Below are positions 13,901 through 22,900 of a DNA stretch of 64,000 nt, piece by piece; the first letter of the stretch is position 1; each line of letters begins with the position of its first letter. The notes under the pieces are model-generated. The model saw nothing but the letters and a program-made list of their open reading frames with translations, was not told where the DNA came from and did no database searches. This DNA comes from Gordionus sp. m RMFG-2023 (lineage: Eukaryota > Nematomorpha > Gordioida > Chordodea > Parachordodidae). Location: contig NC_088775.1 of assembly GCF_954871325.1 (NCBI RefSeq), positions 15,539,561 to 15,603,560 on the forward strand. Direction: 5' to 3'. Made by a program: the position numbers and the translations under genes.

Positions 13901-16900
13901 GTGGAAAATGGTAACAAAGAGTTATATTAGTTTCATGACCTTTTGTCAATGTAAGTTGCTAAGAATTATATTGCCTTATGTGGTTTTTAAAAATCAATAT
14001 CAATTGAGGCATATGTATGAATTAACCTTTTTTTATCACTTGTATTTCTTTAAACGCAAAATCTTTTTATATCAGCGAAAATATTTTATACTGTAATAAA
14101 TAGATTTTGTATTAAAACTTATTATATTTAGAAATGTTTTGTATTGTTTTAATTATTTATATGCAGTTTATTTTGTATGCATAATATGATACATGACAAA
14201 ATATGAAATTCAGAATAATTGTTCCAAATTAGCAAATCTTAAAAATGTATTATATATAATAAATATAACGCCCCCCCCCCCCATAAATTTTTTTAAGTTG
14301 AGCCCCCTAAGATTGTAAAGGCTAGCGACGCCCCTGGAGGAGTTCTTATGTATTCAAATACATTATATATATATATATTCAGTTTATTAAATATTATAAT
14401 TATATTTTTTTAGAAAATAACTTCTCGTTGCTAAAAAGGATTGATGCAATTCATCTGTCATCAATGGTTCAGGTAATTCTCTAAAATACTCCTTCAAGAG
14501 CCCGGCAATATCGTGAGGACTTGGGTTGTCGTTTAAATAAACCTTTTTACCACAATTTATGTCTTCTTTTAGCTATTCAAATTTAAACATTATAATTTTT
14601 TTTACCAACATTTTTAGGGACATTTTTTATAATTAAAAAAATTTGATTTTATCGTTGTTGTCCAGAATGTATAAATACTTATTCCAAGTTTTTTAAATTT
14701 GAAATTGTCTAGAATTAATAGGTAGGTATTTTAACACATGCTGAAAAACATTTTCGGTAAAATCAGATTTTTAGAATTTATTTTAAAAAACGCGTTCAAT
14801 AAATAATCTAAAGTTGAAAAATAAGATTTCATGTCAATTCAACAAAATTTTTTTTTTTCGAAATTTATTATAGCCAATGAATTTTATAGCGAAACTTTTG
14901 CCGCGAATCTATAATCGTGAATAATATTCTGCAAAAATATAACGTGAATTAAATATAGGTAATTTTTATATCGAAACCCTTACTATACACTCTTTAACGC
15001 GAATACATAACAGCGAAACATTTGTCACGAATTAATACTCTCGGAAATCTTGTAGCGGAGCATCATCGTGAACCCCAAATTAGAAAAAATAAAGCAAAAG
15101 TAATTTTGCGAATCATATAGCGAATTTATACCGCGAATGCAATAGCACGAAGATAATACCGCGATAATTGCTAATTGTGACTATTTTATTTTGAAAAAAT
15201 AACATTAAAAAAAAAGCATGATTTTTAATTTTTTTAACCTTAATAAATGTACATAAAGATGCATTAGCAGTGATGCATTCACGATAATACTTTTATGAGA
15301 TATCATTTTTGCTCTATTCGTACGTAACCCATATTGCAAATATAATTCGTGAAGGTTATTGCGAATACGTTTCCGCGAAAATATCCTTGTGTATGTATCA
15401 ATACGAATGAATGATAGCGAATATATTATCGCGAATGAATTACCACGAATACATTATTACTAGTGTTGTTAAAAGTTACTTTTGAAACGTAACTAGTTAC
15501 CGTTACTAGTGTTATATTTCATAAGCAACTCATTATAAGTTATTTTATAAGTTATTTATTAAACGAATTTTTTTATTTAATATAAAAATATATACGATTT
15601 ACAAATCCTAATCAAAGGTTAAAATATCAGAATATCATATATAGCACTGATATTTTTATATCCGGGCTTTTAAAAATTTCTGACTTAAGGACGAGCTTGT
15701 TTCACTTCAAAAATAAACCTCCCTAGACTGAGAAAACGTTCTATGGAAACTCTTGGTGTAAGGACAATATTATATTTAATAAAAAGTAATTATTTAATCT
15801 CTTTTAAATTAGTTCAGATGATGACCCAGATTTATTTTGTAATTTCCACAAAGGTTGGCATGGCAATTTTATATGCTTTCTTATAATAATCATTCTCTAA
15901 AAGAATCTTTTTGCCATCTTGTGTTTCTACCAAGTTTAATGTATGATAAGAACTTATTCAGTGCCTAAGAAGATAGTCAAAGTCATTTTAATATTAGGGT
16001 TAGTTTATTTAGTTGATAATTATTATAATATTTAGTAAACAAAAATATTAAATTATTTAAGACAAGTTATGTGAAAACAATCTTACAGAGATGTATTCTC
16101 ATAGCTTGGCGGTGGATGACTTAGATGCTGAAATACACTTTTTTTGGAAGATATTGGTTATATTATTACTTAATAAAATCGTAAAAATAATCATCTAAGA
16201 TTTTATTTAATATTATGTAAATAAACATAAAAAAAGAATCCTTCAATGTATCCAAGTTATAACCTATAGGCAAAAATTATTAAGATTTAAAAAGAGACTA
16301 TAAATAATTTATGATTATCATGAGATAAATAAACATTTATGCATACTTATGTCAGTAGCGTCAGTAAGGGTAGGTGGGGGGGGGCGCAGGGCTAGAGCTA
16401 CCTGAAAAAACCCACTGAAAATTTTAATTTTTTTTATAACATGTTGGCAAAAAAAAAGATTATTTTAAAAATGTTATCTAAAAAAAAGTTATTTTAAAAA
16501 TTGTTAGCTAAAAAAAAGGTCTTTTGAAATTGTTAGTTGAAAAAAAGGTTATTTTTAAAATAATTTTAAAAATATGAACCCTCTGAGATTGTAACGGTTA
16601 ATGATGCTCATGACTTATATATTTAACTCGTAAGTTGTGGGAAAAATATCAAGACAAATGCAATTTCATTTTTTTACCACATAACTAATGAGCCTTTTCT
16701 TTTTCACCTATATAATTACGCATCGATACATTGAAGGATTCTTTCTTGATGTTTATCTAATGTTAAATAAATATCTAATTTTTTAGATGATATTTTAACG
16801 GTTTCAATAACAATTAGAGACCTGCAGCCGCCCTAAGTTCTGCCTGAGTAAATGGACAGGGCCGTATTTTAATTTTTTAAATATATTTGTGTCGGGCCGG

Positions 16901-19900
16901 GCTTAAAAAATTTAAAAGAAAGATACCCGGGCCATGCCGTATATTTAAAAACCGAATATTTTAAAACGCCATTAATAGCTATAAAACTAAAAATATATTT
17001 TTAAAAAATCCGGGCCATTTTTTAAAGGTAGGGCTGGGTCTTAGTATTTGATATCATTACAATAAATCAAGAAAGATAAATAAATATAATTGCATCTATT
17101 AGGTAGCGCCTAACTTTATTTTAAAATTAAGTTATATTTTAATGCTAAAAATTCCCAAATGTGATAGTGAGGTAAATCATTTTAAAATTAAAACTTCAAA
17201 TTATAAATCTTTATCTAAAAAAAATGTTTACATTAAATGCTAGATATTGTTGGACCTAATTAGCCAATCTCAACATACTTGTGATAATAATTTCTTTATT
17301 TAAATAATTGTTTCTTATATAATTTTATAATTATATCACTGGATTAATTCATTAAATATAAATACAAAATATAATTAAATCCAGGAAAAATATATATATG
17401 CTGAATTCCATATCAAATCAACAAAAAAAATTCGATTACCCGACCCCCTTCAATTTTTTTTAAATTTTGTATACTGGTAGTATATACTATAACTAAGAAC
17501 AAAAATGAAATTTTACCTTTCAACACTGTTTACCCGCTAAAATATGGCCGTTTAAAGCGCGGAAAAATGGTACATTTTTGACAAAATGCTCGAGAAATAA
17601 TTATGTTAGAAAAATAATTTAAATTTTATTTTGTAGCTTAATAAAAGTTCTTTAAAATGATATAAAAATAAATATGATGGACATTTTATTAATATTGAAA
17701 ACCAGATGTGTAAAACCGAAAATGGCCATAGAAAAAAAAGGTATTTTTTTCCAAAATTTCTTTTCTGTAGACACTGCTTTATATTTGTACAAAATCCTAG
17801 ACTGGGATGAACATGGGTTTAGGAGTTATCACTTTTTATGGGTAAAATTGAACAAATTTAACATTAATATCATCATATTTTAATTTAATGAATAGTTATG
17901 AAATAATATTAATTTAAAAATTATGTCTAAATAATAGGCCCTTACCTTTTTTATCTTTATAAAAAAAAAATTGAGAGGTGGCTAGGATAATGAGCTGTTT
18001 AAAACTTTAGTTAAATTTTATCTCGAAATTAAAATTACTTGACAAAATTATTTTAAAAATTTTATTTAGCATAAAATAATCTACCAAAATTGAAATTCAA
18101 CAATAAATTTTCCCCCATATATTCAAAATTAAAAGAAAGGCTTAATATTATTTGACGAGAATTCTATAGATTATAAAACATTCAAACAATGGATAGCAGT
18201 TGATCAAACTACCCTCGAAACACTGACAAAATCCGTTGACGAATTTGTAGATTATTTAATTGAATAATTAAACAATTTAATTCCTCATTTGTTTATAGCT
18301 TCACGATAATCATTAATTCGAAACTTTTTAAAATTTAATTTAAATGTTGGCGAATTCTTAGTTATTGCAGACTTTTCATAAAACTATGCATTTGTAGTGC
18401 AGAACTATGCACAAGGATTTAATCAGACCAATAATCAAGCCACTATCAACTCTTTTATAATTTATTACCGTGAGAACAACATAATAAAACATGTAAATTT
18501 AGTGGTTATATCAGATTGTTTAAAGCACAACGCATGTGCATTTTATTTATTTTAAAAATTAATCGTATTCTTGAAGGAAAGATTTAATAGAGTGGCTAAA
18601 ATTTATTATTTTTCTGATGGAGCAGTAACCAATATAAAAATAAAAGATTTCATTAATCTCTACAATCATGAAAATGACTTTGGGATAAAAGCTAAGTGAC
18701 ATTTTTTGAAACTGCACAAGGTAAAAGTCCATGCGACATTTTGGGGACCGATGGTTAGCAGCTTGAGCAAGCTTGCAACGTCCATATGAATATCACATAT
18801 CGACAATAATAGATTTATTTAACTATGCAAGAAATAATATTTATGGGGTAAATTATATATTTATGAGCAATAACGAATATATTAACATATAAAGTCATCC
18901 TGAAAGCAGATTTTTGAGAGCAAAGAGAATTTCTGGAACACAAAGTTCTAACCTTTTATTCCCCTAGACGAAAACAAAAGTCATAATTTATTAAAATTCC
19001 TTGGATGATTATAATATATGATATATTTTAATTATAAATTTTTGATTGTATTATATGTAATGCAATTTGAGGCAATTAAAGTTATAAATATGTTTAGAAT
19101 TATTTTGACAAGTAACTTCGTGACAAAATTGCCACTTCTCAAAAATTTTGATAAATATAAAAAAAAAGTAAGGGCCTATCATTTAGACATAATTTTTAAA
19201 TTAACATTATTTCATAACTATTCATTAAGTTAAAATATGATAATATTAATGTTAAATTTGTTCAATTTTATCCATATAAAGAGTGATAACTCCTAAACCC
19301 ATGTTCATCCCAGTCTAGGATTTTGTACAAATATAAAGCAGTGTGATATCTATCTAGAGAAAAAAAATTTTGGAAAAAAACCTTTTTTTCTCTATGGCCA
19401 TTTCCGGTTTTACACATCCGGTTTTCAATATTAATAAAATGTCCATCATATTTATTTTTATCTCATTTTAAAGAACTTTTATTAAGCTACAAAATAAAAT
19501 TTAAATTATTTTTCTAACATAATTATTTCTCGAGATATTTAAAATAAATGCATTTTTTCGCGCTTTAAACGGCCATATCTTAGCGGGTAAACAATGTTGG
19601 AAGGTAAAATTTCATTTTTTTCTTAGTTATAGTATATACTACCAGTATACAAAATTTTAGAAAAATTGAAGGGGGTCGGGTTGAAACCTTGGTTGATTTG
19701 ATATGGAATTCACCTTTTTTTAAAAAAATTAAAGAGGGAAATGGATAGGTAAGAAGCTGGAAGAAATACGATATTTAAAGTGAATAATTGGCATAGCAAG
19801 CCTTGGCCATAATAAAGAAACATCGGCTGATCGGTCCTTTCAACGGATCTACTTATCCTAAAAAAAGTTTGGCCTTTTCTAAATAGGTTAGAATATAGCT

Positions 19901-22900
19901 AGTGTTTAAAGATTTTTTTAGAAAAAAACAGACCCGCTGGATTTTTTATGTAATTCGCACTACTTGAAGGTAACAAAATCAGAGTTTCCGAAATATGTCA
20001 AAAATAAATCGATAAACTCCATTTAATAAAATAGAAAAAGATGCACAGGTAAAAAAGGATTTTACTACATTACATTAATAATATCAACCATAATCAAATA
20101 TAAATATATAATAAAAAACAGATATTGCATTCGTGGCAATATTTAAGCGATATGCATTCGCGGTAATATTTAGACGATATTGTATTAGCTATAATTGCAT
20201 TCGCGATAATATTTTCGCGGTAATATATTTGCTGCAATATATTTGTGATAATGCTTTCGCGGTAACACATACGTGAAAATTCATTAGCGGTAATACCATA
20301 CTACCTTTTGCGGAAAAAGTTTCGCATATATATTACTAAAGTCAAAATGATAAGTTATACTTGTTTCATGCGTTTTTTGGAACAGCTAACACGAAAAATA
20401 CCTTGCACATATAAGCCTATAAATAGTTTCAATAAAATTTGTACGTGTATTAATATAATGTTATTTACATCTGCTTTCCAAATATTTCAGACAGTTTTCC
20501 ACAAAAACTGGAATTAAAAGAGGAAGCTCGTGATTGGATAGATCATTGTGTATATTGATATTATCATTGTATTCTATAAATCCACGAGTAACACCAAATT
20601 GCTTCTTTTCGGTTGGATCTCTTCTAAGTTCCAAGGATAATTGTCGCTTAACATAAATTATTTATATATGTAAAATAGTTTTTAATCGCAACATATTACA
20701 TTCGGCGCATTTTATTCAAAGCATATTATATAAAAAAACTCTAAAAAATTTAAAATATAAAAACTTAAAATAAAAGGTTAATTTAAACCTAACCTGTATC
20801 TAGTTTCGGTGATAGTCTTTCTTTCTTTTTTTTCTTATTAAAGATAAAATTAATAATGATAAAGAAAAATAGATCCCATTAATTTTTTTATATAACTCCA
20901 GCTGTTAAAACGTGCGCGTTAACTGTCAACGCGACCTTATAATGGAAATTTTTTAAATATTCTAAATTACTATAGGGGATTGAGATTTATTCCGAGCTTT
21001 TGATCTTGAATCATAGAAAAATCGTTGATCATGTTGTATAGCCTTATAAATCGGTATACCGAATACCAAATTTCTATCTAAAATAATTTTGAATGCCATA
21101 AAATACAATCAATATATAAAAGTGGCATACTCTTTTTCTTGAAACCTAGTAGATCCGGGAGGCTGAAATTACTAGCATGGAATATTTTAGGAAAGTGATT
21201 TTGCCCAATTTTATGCAATTTTAATACTGTTGGTGCTTTTTCGGTATTTTTTTTTAAATAAATAATATTATTATAACAAAAATATTGAGCAAAAAAGATA
21301 TTATGCAATGCTAATTCTAAGAACTCAAAGAATATTGAAGAAAACCACTTTTGGGAAGCCTACATATATTATCAGTGGCATAACACAAGGATCTCTGTAG
21401 ACCCAGTGGTGTAAAGGGTTGGAGGCTTCAATGTTGATTTTTTCAAAAAAAAATTATTACAAAAATTAATATGGAGTAAATAATGTATACAATAATGTAA
21501 TTTCGAAATAGCTTAAAGATAAAATTAATAATTCTTTTAGGCTCAGGGTTTTAACACTATTCTTTTAAAAATTTCCCCATAAATGATTGATCCTATTCAT
21601 CTACTTTATCTGAATGTATAACACAGAGCATCATCTAGTTGGAAAATAAAATTCCCTTGTGGAACATTCGTCAAATTAATGAGCTCTTTCGATATAATAT
21701 ATTGATATTTGTAAGAATTTACAATTCCTTACTTTAATCTAGACCCTCCATCATACAACCCCATAACGCAAGATAAGATTGTCAGATTTAAAGGCCTCAT
21801 CTGGCTTTCGTAATATAAAATTCTTTACATTTTGGTATATTTGCCTTAAAAATGACAGAAATAAGATTTTTTAAGATAATTGCTACTTATAAAGTGAAAA
21901 ACCAGTAATGAATCTTTCTATTACAAGTATAAATAGAATGATTTTTTTTGAATTGTAACACTTCTTTTTACCGCCTTTTATAAAAATCTTAAGTTAAGAG
22001 TTTTTGAATCTATATATGAATTCAAAAGGAATTTTCGCGATTAATCAAAAATATTTCCGAAATTTTCGTAACCGCGCAGATAACTTCATGTTATTTAATC
22101 AAAATATAACTTTAAAAATTGCAGACAATAACACTATAAGGCATGCAAACTTCTGTATGATTTATAAATTATGACTTTATCATATAATTCTCCTTGCATA
22201 AAATTTTATGTTGGAATTCAATAGTTATGAATAAGGTATAATACTTTGTAATAATTTTGATATAATAATTGCGCGTTTTTTTACAAAAAAATCCATATGA
22301 AAAACAATTACTTTATAAAAATTTTGAATAATGGGGGCTAGAGGTCTGCAACGAGGCGGGCGGGCTAAATACTTTAAACATTGGGCGGGTGAGCAAATTT
22401 TTAGATTAATAAAGGGGGCAGGTATATTTAAAAAGACATGGATTGGCGTGCGGGCTGGTTAAAAACCTTAAAACAACGAGTGGACAAGCAATTTATCTAA
22501 AACCTGCCCATTGTAAACCTTTAGTAGGCGCATAGGGGTTGTTAAACACTGCATTTTTATCGCATTAAAATATTTTAAAATCCGGACTTGTCCTTACATA
22601 TAAAAACCTCGTTATTATAAAAATATTAATTCATCAATCATAAAGTCATATGTAAAACAATAAAATTAAGTATCTATTTAATTGGGAGGGTCTCCTTTGA
22701 TCGTAAGATTTTGATTGTATTTTGGTCCAATCAATATTTATAAAAATTTATCAAGCAATTATTCAATTTCTGTATTTACACTACCGGCCATAAATGACTG
22801 CTCACCCTGCATTTTTACATAAAAAAATTAATAACTTAAATTTTTTTAACTTATTTGGGTAAAAGCGAATTGATTATTTAATTTAAGATGTCTAGACATG

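Noticed and set aside
14271-14282. C run and other homopolymers (12412, 33123, 63219) as CRISPR or regulatory signals
   Set aside because: Simple runs, mostly at transposon edges; no CRISPR-like repeats in this animal DNA.
16081-16140. Possible mini-exon on - reading HLSHPPPSYENTS with a GTAAGA donor
   Set aside because: Attractive PPPSY text, but no partner exon and a wrong place and phase for the RhoGAP gene.
17674-19233. ORFs of about 70 codons at 17674 and 19018
   Set aside because: Both fall in the inverted arms of the long-TIR element and have no protein motif.
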